Shown piece by piece: positions 38,273-50,324 of a DNA stretch of 64,000 nucleotides. How positions within the stretch are numbered: position 1 is the first letter of the stretch; every line of letters starts with the position of its first letter. The position numbers and the translations under genes are program-made. The stretch covers positions 62,001 through 126,000 of the forward strand of contig JBAMDO010000036.1 of the NCBI GenBank assembly GCA_037074765.1. The letters are read 5' to 3'. Below the pieces are notes generated by a model that saw only the letters and a list, made by a program, of their open reading frames with translations, had not been told where the DNA came from and ran no database searches. The stretch is from Mansonella perstans. Its lineage: Eukaryota; Nematoda; Chromadorea; Rhabditida; Onchocercidae.

Positions 38273-40649
38273 ATGTCATATATTCCTACGGTGAGCGTAA
38301 CAAGCGCTGCTGCAGCGGCGAACATGAGTTCTGCGGCAAATATGGCTGCTGCAGCATACTTCAAGAATGGTGCTTACGCAGCTGCGCCACATATGTCAGG
38401 TGCTGCGCTTGGTTTTACCGCAAATCCAGCGCACAATTTTTTGCCAGGCGGAATGAGCTATATTGGAAATTCTTTAGCAGACTGTCAAACAGCTGGAATT
38501 ACAGCCTGGAATGCCAGTCAAGCAACAAGGTTAATTTTACTTCTCGTTTTTTTTTTTCATTCGTGGAAAACTTGTTGTGGAAATTGTGCAAAATCTGTTA
38601 CATTAATTTATTACCTATTAATTAGAATAAGAATAACAATGTAGTCCATTTAAACATTTCAATCAGAAGTCTAAATCAGTTCATTGGAAAAGTCTCGATG
38701 TGTTGTCCTAGACATACAGCATGATATTGTTATTTTTCTTGGAAATTCCTTAAATTTATAAAAATTATTGAAAGTTGTGCCAATTTATAAACAAGCTTAT
38801 GACAAATATGGTTATGATAAAAATAGTATCGTATATTAGTTTTTTGCTATTATCATTGAATGTTAATTACCATACATAATTGGCACTAAGATTTAAAAAA
38901 CTAGTTTTAACACGATAATTTCTTCAATAATCAATTATATTCCAGTAAATCATGGGAAATGGAAATACCTTAGATGATATCCCTTTGAAATTTCCTATAT
39001 TACTTTAAAATACTATTAATCATATCGAAATATTTTCCACTAATCTTACCATATTAATAACGGATGTCCTTCTTAAATTGTAATTTTTCGCTAAAACTTG
39101 ATCTTGGAATCTCTTTCTTTCAAAAATTCTTATTTTAATTCGAGAATTATAATCAATCTGCTGAAATCCTGTCGCTTAAATTACTGTCTGTTCTGAAAGT
39201 TTTCACTCTCATTCAAAGTGGAGGAAAAGTGAGAAAATTTGATAATTTCGATAAAGTCAACTTGAAGTTGATAATTAAAACAAGTTAATTTTTAACCACT
39301 CATATTAAAATTTTATATGACTTGTGGATTTTTGTATAAATCATAGATTAAAGAAGATTTTTCTGAAAGATTTTTCGTGACAAGACAAAATAATATTACC
39401 AGTTACAAATTGATTTTCACTTTTTCACATTAATTGATTTCACTAAATTATCAATGCTTTAATTTAAATTTGAATTTAGAAAGCAACGACGTGAACGGAC
39501 AACATTTTCACGAATACAGTTAGAAGTTCTAGAGAATTATTTCTCCAAAACTCGTTATCCAGACATATTTATTCGGGAAGAAATTTCATTGAAAATCCAA
39601 CTACCAGAATCACGAGTTCAAGTAAGCTCAGATTCAAATAAAGTTTGAAAGAAATTTTTGATTTTTCTTTTTCTTTCTATAAATTGATTCTATCTAACTT
39701 TTAGCTTTTATTTTACTAGCTACTGTTTTTATTTTCTAACTAATTGCTAATAGATTTAATTAATGATAGACTAATTATCAAGTTTTTTGATTTGAGTAAC
39801 TACATTTTCATATTTCTAATTTTTAAACAAATTCACCCAACAATTTGAGGTATGGTTTAAAAATCGACGTGCTAAAGCTCGCCAGCAGAAGAAAGCAACG
39901 AAACACGAAGTTGCATTGCATGTCGTTCCGGCAAGCAATAACGATGGCAGTTCATCCAGTAAAACTACTTCCGATGATGTCCGGAACACTAATGCTTGCA
40001 GTGTTGAGGTTAGATGAATTTCTTATTTCAAATTTTTTATTATTTCAAATATTTTGCCATTCAAATAACAGCCAGAAAAATGTTACCAGAAAAACTTTTA
40101 TTTTGAGAAAAAATGCAGATTAAAACGGAAAGAAGTGAAACAAGCGTGTCAGAACAAAGGACATCACCTAGAGATTTTGATTCACCCAAACTAACCGTTT
40201 TGCCACCACCGTATTTCGGTGCCATATCACCGTCAACAGCATACACATCCCAGGCAACTTTTCCACAAGGATATGGTAAATTTTTCGTTTGTTTTTTTTT
40301 TTTTCCAAAATTTCAGCAATCTTGGCTAAAATATGTGACAGAACCGATAAGTACAAGGAACACAATTTGTTCTCACAAATAGATGGATTATTGATAAAAA
40401 AATATTGGTCTAACTTGATTAATTTGTTAATGAAGAAGACTTTTTTGCATTATCGGCCAATAGATTTTTCATTTTTTTAATGGCCATTTTGAACTATTTT
40501 TGCAAACAAAAAACCACGATTACACGTCAGTATCAGTAGTTGTAGGCTATGGAGGTTATCAAGCAACTGTTCCAACACCAATGGAATACTTTCAATATCC
40601 GACCAGTGCTGCAACATATCCCGACCCCTGGAAATTCATGAATCAATAA
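38273..40649 (+). CDS. Otx/orthodenticle-class homeodomain transcription factor, 5 exons
   Basis: Exons 38270-38529 (ATG at 38273), 39480-39621, 39850-40008, 40119-40275 and 40546-40649 join in phase to 272 residues. The N-terminus is Ala/Asn/Ser-rich. The homeodomain occupies about residues 88-147, with helix 1 from [16 protein letters not shown], then [20 protein letters not shown] and recognition helix [18 protein letters not shown]. Lys is at homeodomain position 50 (residue 137), the bicoid/Otx specificity that selects TAATCC. The C-terminus ends [10 protein letters not shown], a WKF tail like those of Otx-type proteins. The C. elegans members of this class are ttx-1, ceh-36 and ceh-37, which specify sensory neurons; the sequence here is closest in style to ceh-36/ttx-1, but orthology is not resolved. 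The acceptor (taatttcag) lies three bases before the ATG, so the mRNA is trans-spliced or has upstream non-coding exons. Expected in nuclei of head neurons by family precedent. Confidence 0.94.
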
Positions 40650-42642
40650 TTATGAATGATGTTAATGAACAATGTTTATGACAACTTTTGCTTATGTTCA
40701 TTTTTCATACACAATGTGATAATATATAAAGATCGTAAAAAACGATAATTGCATGTTTCATATATGGTACTTTTCTCACTCTTTCATGCGGTAATTTGTA
40801 ATTCGACAAATTATTCAGTATGATACGGTAAATTAGTAATTTATCAGATAAGACAAAATCTTCATAATTAATGATTGACATTAAAAGTATTCGGAAACCT
40901 TGAATAGTTCAAAGCCATATCAAATTGATAGCAATGCACTCATCATATACCGTAAGCCTTCATTACAGTGCATGCATACAACTGAATATGAATAAATTCA
41001 TAGATTTAAAAAAAAGTTAAAATCTGTGATTGATATAAAGTTTCATTTTGTATTTACTGTATCTTTTCTTTTTTGTTTTTCTCCTCGTGACTTCTAAAAA
41101 TAATATTACTGTCAATTTTTTTTTCCCTAAATAAAACTCCTATTGTCGGTAATATAAACATACTTTAATTATTACTTCCTATTTATTACTCATGTACTTT
41201 CATTGATTGTCTAAATTGGTTATATTTTTCTCTCATTGGTTAAGTTTTTTAATGAGCAATGTGGCTTTGACTTTACGTATTAGTATTATTTTTTTAATCG
41301 ATCATTTTTTGATGTTTAGTGAAATATTTTAATTATTACTTCCTATTTATCACTCATGTACTTTTATGTTAGTTAGGATTAGAGAAGTGTTATCCTATTT
41401 CAATTTTGCAAATTTTGAACAATTAAATTAAATCATCTGTTTTTCTTTACATTGTCTATAAACTTTTTTGTGATAATCATCAAAATCCTGCCAAATTAAA
41501 TTCTTTCAAAAAATTCGATGTAACTTTTTGTTGTAACTGAAAAAAAATAAGTGAAATTGTTAAAGCATGGATTGATAATGATGATCGTGTAATATTAAAT
41601 AAAATTAAGACAATAATTTTGAAATGTTTTTCAAAATTGTCGGGTTGTACTCTTTTATGGACGAAAATTAATTGGAATAAAGCTAATTATTTTATATTCG
41701 CAAAATATTTTCTTTTTGTTTTATTAAAAAACGAAAAAAGGAAAACAATGGTAAAGTTTACTTCCCATTCATTGAAATGTTTCAGAAATCCATTTATTTT
41801 AAGCATTTAGCAAAATTACCAAATAACTATTCGTTTTATATTTTCCAAAAGTAATTTCTAAAATTGCAGCAAGCTTACTTAACAATAAGTAATTATTACT
41901 TTTTTTTATTTTTCAATTTCTATACTTTCATTCAAATCTTGCAATATTAAAATTTTTATTTTCTAAACACTCTCTCAGTTTGGTTGCATTACAGATACTT
42001 ATTGATTGTTTTCTCCATCATCTATCACTTAATCTGTCTGTTATTTGTATTGTATGATAAATTTTTTCCATTTGTTGTCATTTTTTAATAGGATTTTTGT
42101 TTATTTACAAAAAAAAAAAAAAAAAAAAAAACTATCATAACTTTGTTGTCTGTGCAAAACAAAATGATTGTATGATTATCGCTATCATTTAATCACCAGA
42201 AATTAACAAAATTAGAAATCCTACAAACAAAAAATAAAAATACAATTTGTAGAAAGTTAATTAATTTTTTTCATTTCCGAAATCTAATAGTTTTTGAAAG
42301 AAATATTATCTAATAATTATCACTGTTGTTATCAAAGATTAACTGTAATTAAGATTTATTGCCAATATTTTTTCAAAAAAAAAAAAAAAAGAGTAGAAAG
42401 CATTTTTTTATTGTTGAAAGATTTTAATGTAAAAAATTTTTTTCAATTGAATCGAGAGCTAAGTAATGTTCTTCTCTTCATTACTTCATACAAATTCTTT
42501 TTTTTTTTCGACAACAAAAATATTGGAAAAATGCAAAATATTTGAAATTATTTTTTTGTAAATAAAATGAACATTGAAACAACCAACGAATGTATTGTTT
42601 CCATTTATACATTTGTAATAGCGCGGCTTAAAATAGAAAGCA
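40650..42642. other. intergenic region after the homeobox gene
   Basis: 3' UTR and AT-rich spacer. A direct repeat (listed) and a 22-base A run near 42109 are present. No gene is seen. Confidence 0.55.
41163..41365. repeat. direct repeat pair, about 164 bp apart
   Basis: The core attattacttcctattta followed by t(t/c)actcatgtactttt occurs at about 41168 and again at about 41332. The spacer sequences are not obviously alike. Confidence 0.7.
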
Positions 42643-44273
42643 ATGACATTTATGACATTTGTCATTGCTATGGCTGCAATTGGCGCTTTTTATCTTTACT
42701 CAACCAGAGTATATCTTTAATCGTTTTCTATTAATTATATATTTAATTAATTAATTAGGCTTGTTTTTGTGAAACGATAAATATTTTACAACGATTCACT
42801 TTTTTTTTTTTTTTTTTTTATAGCCGGCATGCAAACAAGCTATAGACAATTGGTCTGTTACAGTATGCGATACATTGCAAGGGAAAATTACATCACATTC
42901 AGGACAAATCATAAGGCAAAAGGTTAGCTTGCAATTTTTAATTTAAATAACCTATCTTCTTATCTAGCATTCAAATAAAATTTAACTTAATCTTTTGCAA
43001 TATTTGGATTTTTTCTAGAATAATTAGATATAAATAATACCTGCTAATTAGTGATGATAATAATTAACTAAATTAATTATTAACAAATAGCTTTTTTCTA
43101 AAGTCAAAGAATATCGAATATTGGTAAAAATTAAGGATTTTTGAAAATTTTGAGGACAATTTAAAATGGTCAGCTATCTACTGTCAGACGTGAAAAACAT
43201 TACCCAACTTTTTGAAACAACCACTTTTCCATGATTTCAGACATTTTTCCCAGCAAAGATTTTAAAAAAAATGAGATAAATTAATTTCTCTACTAGAGAT
43301 TAATTGGGGCTATAAATTAACGTAAGTTAAAAAGACCAGAGAATTGTCATTTTCAGGTTGCTGTCGATTGTGCGATACAATCTCCTCTTAATCCAGTCTT
43401 TTAAATAGAGAGAAAGCAAAACACTGATTTTTTTGATTTGTTATTTTAAATTAAATTTACGAAATGAATAGTAACATCAGTTTAAATTCAAGACATGCAT
43501 CTAAACCAAACATATATCCAATGTAATTATGAGAATGAATGAATTTAGGAGGTACCAGCTCAAGAATTGCTACCCGATTCTCTTGGAAACTCTGGTTCAG
43601 CCGGAAATCAACTAACGACAGGAATATCGGATGATGATAAAACAGCGATAGCACCAGAATCTAGAACACATAGTGGTGTCACCGTGCCCTCAAGTCAGGA
43701 GGAAGGTCAACAAATATCGGCTTTGCGTAAAGGCACAGCTAAGACTAGTGGTTCACACGAGAAAGGATCTGTCAAGTGAGTTACATCAAGGTTTTTTTTT
43801 TTAGGTACAATCGATAATCCATTTCTATTTCTGAGCATTGGCTATCATTTCATTTGATCATTACAGAGGTGAAAAAAAGAAAAAGAAAAAGAAGTCGAAA
43901 AGTAAAAGAAGCAAAAGGAAGAAAAGCACTAAAGGAAATAAAAAAGAAGGTAATATAAACTTTACATCAATATTATTGAATTTCCATTTAAAATGGTAAA
44001 AATTTTAATTTTTAAGAAAGAAAAAGAGAGAAATAAAATTTAGGAGAAATAAAAGAGAAAATAAAAAGTCAAAAAAAAAAAGTATGATATTTCCGCATTT
44101 AAATTTACCATCAATTTTGAGCAAAAACAACAAATTCATTTTATAACATATTTAAACCGCATGTGATAAGTTTTTCTTTTTCCAAGTACTAGTCAAAAAA
44201 CTTTGCAATTTTTTTTTTTGATATATAAATTTTAGGTAAAATAGCGGACGATGCAGTACCGGATGAAGTGTAG
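42643..44273 (+). CDS. predicted single-TM protein with lysine-rich C-terminus, 5 exons
   Basis: Exons 42643-42708, 42824-42922, 43549-43775, 43867-43949 and 44236-44273 join in phase to 170 residues. The N-terminus (MTFMTFVIAMAAIGAFYLY) is a hydrophobic signal anchor or signal peptide. A short Cys-containing segment follows (two Cys, PACKQ and TVCDTL), then a polar Ser/Thr/Gly-rich linker (residues 56-130), a lysine cluster (KGEKKKKKKKSKSKRSKRKK) and an acidic end (IADDAVPDEV). I do not recognise the family. ATG codons at residues 1, 4 and 10 are all possible starts. It could be a type II or III membrane protein with a basic cytosolic tail that binds acidic lipid or nucleic acid, which is a guess from composition. 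All splice sites are canonical and the phases close, which is the main support for the model. Confidence 0.6.
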
Positions 44274-44769
44274 CAAAATAGACTGCTATGTAACTCCTAC
44301 ACTATTTCTTTCATATGACAAAATACGATAAGAATGAAATCATTAACATGCAAATTATGCTTAACTAGAACATATTTATAGCGTACTGGAATCATAAAAA
44401 CATGCATATTTATTAATGTAAATAATTGCATCTAAATGAAGTATCACTGTACTGATTCATGATGACTTATGCATACTTTATTCTTTCGAAACATGAAAAA
44501 TTGAAATTTAAAGTTACCTTATAGTACGACTAATATTTATGATTATTAATAAAGTTTGCGAATATTTTTTGATAATAATAAAATCATAGGATTGATATAT
44601 TTTTTACAAAATAAATTCTCTTATTCAGTAGCAGTTCAGGACAACATAACTATGAAAATTACAATATCATAATTTTCAAATTCTCTTATTTTTCTATTCT
44701 GAATAGAAAGAAGATACCTTTTTTGTTCTTTTTTGCTCGCGAGAAAATTCATTTTTTGTGATTGAAATA

Positions 44770-45013
44770 CAAATTCATCTTAATTAAACATTTTAATATT
44801 TGCGACAATTTAATTATTCATTTTGGAAACAATATCGAATAATCGATTTAAGCAGTTAGTAATAATGATGATAATATTATCATCATTATTATGCAAGAGA
44901 TGAATTTCGAGGCAGTGTTGTAAGACTGGAATCAGAATCATTAGACAAGACACGCTTAATATTCATCTTAATTAAGCGCTTTAGTATCTGCGACAATTCA
45001 TTTATTGTTATTT
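44770..45013. repeat. diverged direct repeat flanking the palindrome
   Basis: The segment attcatcttaattaa, followed by cattttaatatttgcgacaa (first copy, about 44774) or gcgctttagtatctgcgaca (second copy, about 44963), occurs on both sides of the palindrome about 190 bases apart. Confidence 0.6.
44861..44890. repeat. perfect 30-bp palindrome
   Basis: The half-site AATAATGATGATAAT is followed immediately by its exact reverse complement, with no spacer. On RNA it would fold as a hairpin; on DNA it could extrude as a cruciform. Confidence 0.95.
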
Positions 45014-45444
45014 CCTTTCGTTTCTCATCAGAGCAATATTCTATCATATCTGTTGTACAGATTGTATGATTTTTAGCAAATAGCCAAAGGGCCTAAAAAA
45101 AAATTTTTTTTTTTAAGATTTTGGCCTTCTTCCTATTTTTTCTTATTGTTCATATATTTTTTAAATTTCTTTAATTACAAAACTTTTTCAATCAAATCTT
45201 AAAATCATTTACATGAATACTAATTTCATTGAACTGAATTGCACATTTATAACAAACATTTCAATAAAATTATTCAAATCTAATGCATGTTAACTTTATT
45301 CGCTTTTCAAAAAATAATATTTCCAAGAATTTCTTCAAACAATGAATATTTCAATGACTATACATACACAATAATATTAACTAATACTTTAATAAATATT
45401 GAATTAGCATTGAAAACTTCTCAACCAAGAAGAGACAAGGATTG

Positions 45445-48400
45445 TTATTCTTTAATGTAAAATGAAAACAGAACCTTCATAGCAAAATCAATTGGAATGC
45501 ATGTATTGCCAATAGCAATACGTAGTTTCTTACATGCACTTATCGGATCACTGTAGATAGTTTGCATGTTATCAACTATCCATTCCAATGCATCCTTGAA
45601 AATTAATTTTTTTTATCCTCAATTTTGCTGAATTAAAGTTTAAAATTTTGCTTCAAACAGTACGAAGTTTGCTAACAATAATATCAAATAGAAACAATTA
45701 GTGGAAGTAGAAAGAAAATGACCGATTCATATGATGTAAATATTTTTGATTTTGCAAAATATTTTGTAATTCTTTCCAAACGCTCATATGTAAGTGCTAT
45801 ATGCTGTATCCTAGAAGAAATTTCCTCGATAATGCCAATAATTTTATTCACTGTTGTATTCCTGAGAAAAAAAAAATATGAATATCAATTTTTTTGCTAT
45901 AACAATTAATTCATTAATTATGCAAATGAAACTTTGATAAACAAAATTCTGCATATTAATAATTTTTTAATTTTATATCCTTCTACAAAAACATGATATT
46001 TCGATTAGATTTTTTGATAAAAAATTTTCAATATTTCCAAAAAAAGGTCAAAAACAATTTATAAAAGTTTCATACATCTCTGTACAATCCTGCCCTATAT
46101 TTCCTTTATGCTATGTAATTAAGCAAACTAACCCTAGCAATGCATTATACAATCACAACTTTTCCAAAGTAAAATAATTTAGAAAAAAAATTCACACCAT
46201 CTGAAAATTAAAATCAAAAAAAGACCCCGACGTCGTGGTAGAAGTTGTTGATTGACTAATTTTTGATGCTGCAAACGATGAGTTTTCCTGAAATCATTTT
46301 ATAATTAAAAAATCAGTTACAACAAGAACAAATAAAAATAATAAGAATATCAATGATAGCAATACTACAGGCTGAAAATCAAAAGCCAAAAATTAAAAAT
46401 ACGCGATTAATAGATTTGAAGTTAGAGAATAAGGATCGAAAATTGAAATTTAAAGAACGAAGATAAAAACTTCAGATTAAAGACCGAAAATCGGAGATCG
46501 AAAATAAAAAAATTAGAGATTAGAGATCTAAAATTAAGGGTTGGAGATTGATAATCGAATTAGATTAGTGATTGATAATCGAATTAAATATGAGCAATGT
46601 GTTTTGACTCAGTGAAATACTGAGGTTCGATGAGCTATTAAATCATTAAGTCATTGACATTGAACTGCTAATTTAAATTTCCAAATATTTTGACCTATCA
46701 CTGATTTAAAACATTACCGCTTGGAAAATAAAATGAAAAACCAAATCAATTTACGTCTTAATTAAAGATTAGAGATTAGAACGAATCAATGCATGTCGGT
46801 AATTAAAGATTAGAGATGAAAGACCAACGATTAGAAATCGATGATTAATAAAAATAAAAACTAAGTTAAAATTAAGAGTGAGAAGTGAAAGAATAAAGAT
46901 TAGAGTTAAAAATAAATCGAAGACCAGAGATTAAAGTTGACCGTGGTCGAAGAATAATTTAATATTTAACAACAATTTAATAATAATTCATTAATTTTAG
47001 GCTCCTATTTTTTCTTTATCGCAAATAGTAAAAGAGAACCTCAACATTAGTAATATCCGAATCCAAAACTTCGCAGGATACTTCACCATTTCGAGTTGTG
47101 CCTGCAAAAAAGATTCGTGCCAATTATTTTCACAATTAATAATTCAAATTATTTATTGCTGATAGCGCTTATGCAATTAACCGATTGCAAAAGGATAAAA
47201 TCCTTTTGATTTTATTGTTTAATGTTATTTTACCTTTATTCAGTCTGTTATTTACCTAATTTAAGCTTATTATCTATGCAATTTTAATTTTTAATTGATA
47301 TCAATAGCCGAATGATAGTTATGACAGAAGATCAATGATGAGAGAATTTTTTTAATAAGTTTAAAAGATACAGTTTAAAAGATTTAAAAGATAAAACTAG
47401 CAAAGATGTAAAAAGAATGTGAAATTCGTTTAGTGCACCGAAAATATTTATCACATGTTATGAGCATATCGACTTTTTGTGCATTTTCGTTAATTGGCGG
47501 TATTAATTGCTTATATTGTTAATCATGCAATTTTGGAAAAAAAATAGCTAATAACTCTGTAATTTTTTATCAGATATGACAACAATGATGATTTTTTTAG
47601 GAAGTTTAAAAAACCAGTTATATGCTCATTAAAATCAAATGATATGAATAATTGAAAGTTTAATTTGATGGTGACAAAACAGAACAAAAATATTTGACAT
47701 TCTATTTGACTGTCTCTATCAAGATTTCACTAATTTCTTAAAGTTTGATGTATTGTTTATATATACATGGAGGTTTAATTCAAAAATAGAAAAGCATACT
47801 TGAAATAATTTGTAATGAGGCTGAAGATAAATCTTTCGATTGATTTTTACCTTTCGATTGATCTTTATTATTTTGAAAATTATTTCTTTGATGACCCTAT
47901 AAACTGGCTATTTCAAAATTATCAGACTTATCAATAACCTTTAAAGGCAGGTTTTTATCTTTCGCTAGGTCTTTATCATTTTGAAAATGCTATGTCAAGA
48001 AAATTAGCTTTTATTCTGTTGCAGTGCTTTATTAGCAAACAGCACCGTACCATATCATAACTAACGTTATTCTTGCAAATTGCAAAACTTGCATCACTGT
48101 GCATGTTTGCTTACTAAGCAAAAGAATATTCCAATAAAGCAGAAATTTTGCATTTCTTACAAAACAGCATGCTGTTCAATTTTTTTTACATTACATATTA
48201 AAGAATATGCAACTAGATACCAATATTTGCACGCACTAAATTAACTAAATTAATTAGTGAGAAATATGCGATTCACAATCTGCAAATACAATACTAACCT
48301 GTGATATATCTTCTTCAATTACTGTTTCTGCAAAATAAAATTAAATGGAAAAATATTACTTTATGAAAAACTTCTGAAATTTCAAATTTTGCTGACTTAT

Positions 48401-49564
48401 TCAAAACAGCAAAAATTTTAAGAGTGGCATCAAAAATAGTAGTATTAATTATTCATATTTAATCAAAGATCTGATTCCAAACAGTCCAGCGTGATAAACA
48501 AGATTAACAGAATCAACTGATGGCATATATGACAACTCGGTACCATGATTTCTTGTGTGCGTATCGAACAATCTCAGTAACTGAAGCTTGAAGCACAGAA
48601 TTTACAAACTTACTTGGTGTTTTACGCAAAATAGACGCTGATTTACTGTCCTTTCCAATTTTTGAATATTTCAACTAAAAGAAAAATCACCAAATTTTTA
48701 AATCGTTTTACACAAAATGACAGTGAGTGACAAATCTGTTTCGATGTAATATTTTAAATTTAATAACAATTTCTTATTTATCATACCTACATTAATTTCC
48801 TCCTTATTCTGTTGACCTAAGCAAAGTTCACTGGAATGGTGATAGTCATTTCAACTCTTTTTTAATCCTTGTAATGTTTGTACGATGAAAATGGCTGGAT
48901 AAAAAGCACAGTATAAACTGTTAAATTGTTATAAAACTAAAATAATTAAGTACAATAAATAAAAAAAATAAACGTTTTGAAATAATTTTCAGCCTTAATT
49001 TTATACATGAAAAAAGAATAAATTATTAACGGAAGCATCATAAAACACACCTATTACTTATTAAAACAATCTGCATAATAATATATCTTCATAATCCAAT
49101 GTATCTACATGCAAGGAATTGCGTCTAAGACATATCAAGTTGTTGAATTTGCTCTAATTTCAAAATCCCAAAAATCACTTCTTAAATGTCAATATAACTT
49201 ACTTCTTGTTCTGTTTTCTCATCGGATGAATTTTGTTGCGTAGTATCATCCGAAACTATAATTTGGAGACATTTTACCTCAAGAAGTAGCCGACACGTTC
49301 AATTAATGTTAGCTCTATGTAACATTTTGAAAATAATTTCCAACCATAACCTTATATTTGTTTTTTTATATATTTTTTAACAATTATGTTATCACCAGAG
49401 TACCGTGAAATAGAGTGTAATGGAATCATCTGGATTTTGACTATAATATCAGGTCCTATTTCCTTTGTTTTTTTTTTTTCTTTGAGAGCTATGTACACAT
49501 TAAGTAAGGAAATGTAATCACCACTGGAAATTACAATCATCGGATAGTTTTGCCCTTCCATCAT
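45445..49564 (-). CDS. unrecognised 188-aa protein, 7 or 8 small exons
   Basis: Minus-strand exons 49522-49564, 49203-49255, 48614-48674, 48299-48327, 46196-46287, 45723-45861 and 45445-45594 join in phase to 188 residues. The N-terminal half is polar and probably disordered, with acidic and Ser/Thr-rich segments (SDDTTQQNSSDEKTEQE, SASILRKTPKTVIEEDISQ, SKISQSTTSTTTSGS). The C-terminal half is helix-prone: VNKIIGIIEEISSRIQHI, ALTYERLERITKYF, then EWIVDNMQTIYSDPISACKK and a hydrophobic end. A further 62-base segment, 47040-47101, has good splice sites and an open frame (TTRNGEVSCEVLDSDITNVE) but breaks the phase if included, so it may be alternatively spliced or missing a partner exon. The final acceptor is cttttcaag-like rather than tttcag. 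No family was recognised. The gene lies 760 bases downstream of the RNase H-fold gene on the same strand, which is long for an operon. Confidence 0.5.
46380..46945. repeat. cryptic simple repeat of TTAGAGATT/AAAGATTAGA words
   Basis: A 560-base intronic stretch is built from shuffled short purine-rich words (attagagatt, aaagattaga, gatcgaaaat, gattgataatcgaatta twice) with few pyrimidine runs. There is no constant period. It is unlike the surrounding AT-rich sequence and lies in an intron of the unrecognised minus-strand gene. Confidence 0.7.
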
Positions 49565-50324
49565 TTAATTAGCTCCTTTGTGCATCCTTTTTCTTTGTGC
49601 TACTTCTCTTCCTGTTTGTTTTCCGAAATGATATTAAAGCGATAGTGTTTTCCTTACTAAAAATATCTTTCATTTTCATGGCAAAATTACGACCCAAATT
49701 CAAATTTACAATTTATTTGAAAAAAAATTAACAATAACTTTCAATTAATTGCTAAATGAAAATTCCAAAAAACTGATCTAAATTTCTTTAACTTGTAAAA
49801 AAATCTGAATTCTATTTTGAAACCAAACTTCCTTGCTTTTTTTTTATTCTATCAGTTTTAAGCGCGAGAAATAATATGATTTCAAGAACTAAGAAATGTA
49901 AGCAACTTCCTTCCTTATATTTGTTTATCACGATCGAACAACCTGATTTCAACACTGACAGCAAATGTAATGTTTTGCACAATAATAATAAGCTTATTTA
50001 TATGCATTCAACAGTAATAACACTTAAGATGAAAACAATATACAAATTGTAACAGCTGTCTCCTTGCTAATATTTTAGAGAACATTTTTTTTTTCGGTTC
50101 TGCCTGACCTCAATCGTAAATCCGATAAGTCGACAAAGACTTCAGTTACAATTCTTAAACTGATTCACGTTATTTTTTAATGCCATTTGTTGAATCAAAC
50201 AGTATGCAGAGACAATAAAAAATCATTATAATTTCAAGGATGACTTGGCCAGTAGTAGATGATTCATTAAGTGCCGTTAATTTAATATGATGAATGTATA
50301 ATAACAAATACGGGAACAAAACTG
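49565..50324. other. intergenic region between two minus-strand genes
   Basis: 760 bases of AT-rich sequence. On the minus strand no T-rich cag acceptor lies directly upstream of the start codon at 49564. No gene is seen. Confidence 0.5.

Larger units (their letters stand above)
44274..45444. other. convergent intergenic region
   Basis: Lies between two convergent genes. It holds AATAAA signals on the plus strand (44548, 44579), a perfect 30-bp palindrome and a diverged duplication of about 50 bp. No gene is seen. Confidence 0.6.

Noticed and set aside
42640..42680. tcattgctatgg and cagtgta-like segments as tRNA or small RNA signals
   Set aside because: No cloverleaf or internal A/B box pair was found here or elsewhere; the segment is better explained as the start of the TM-protein gene.
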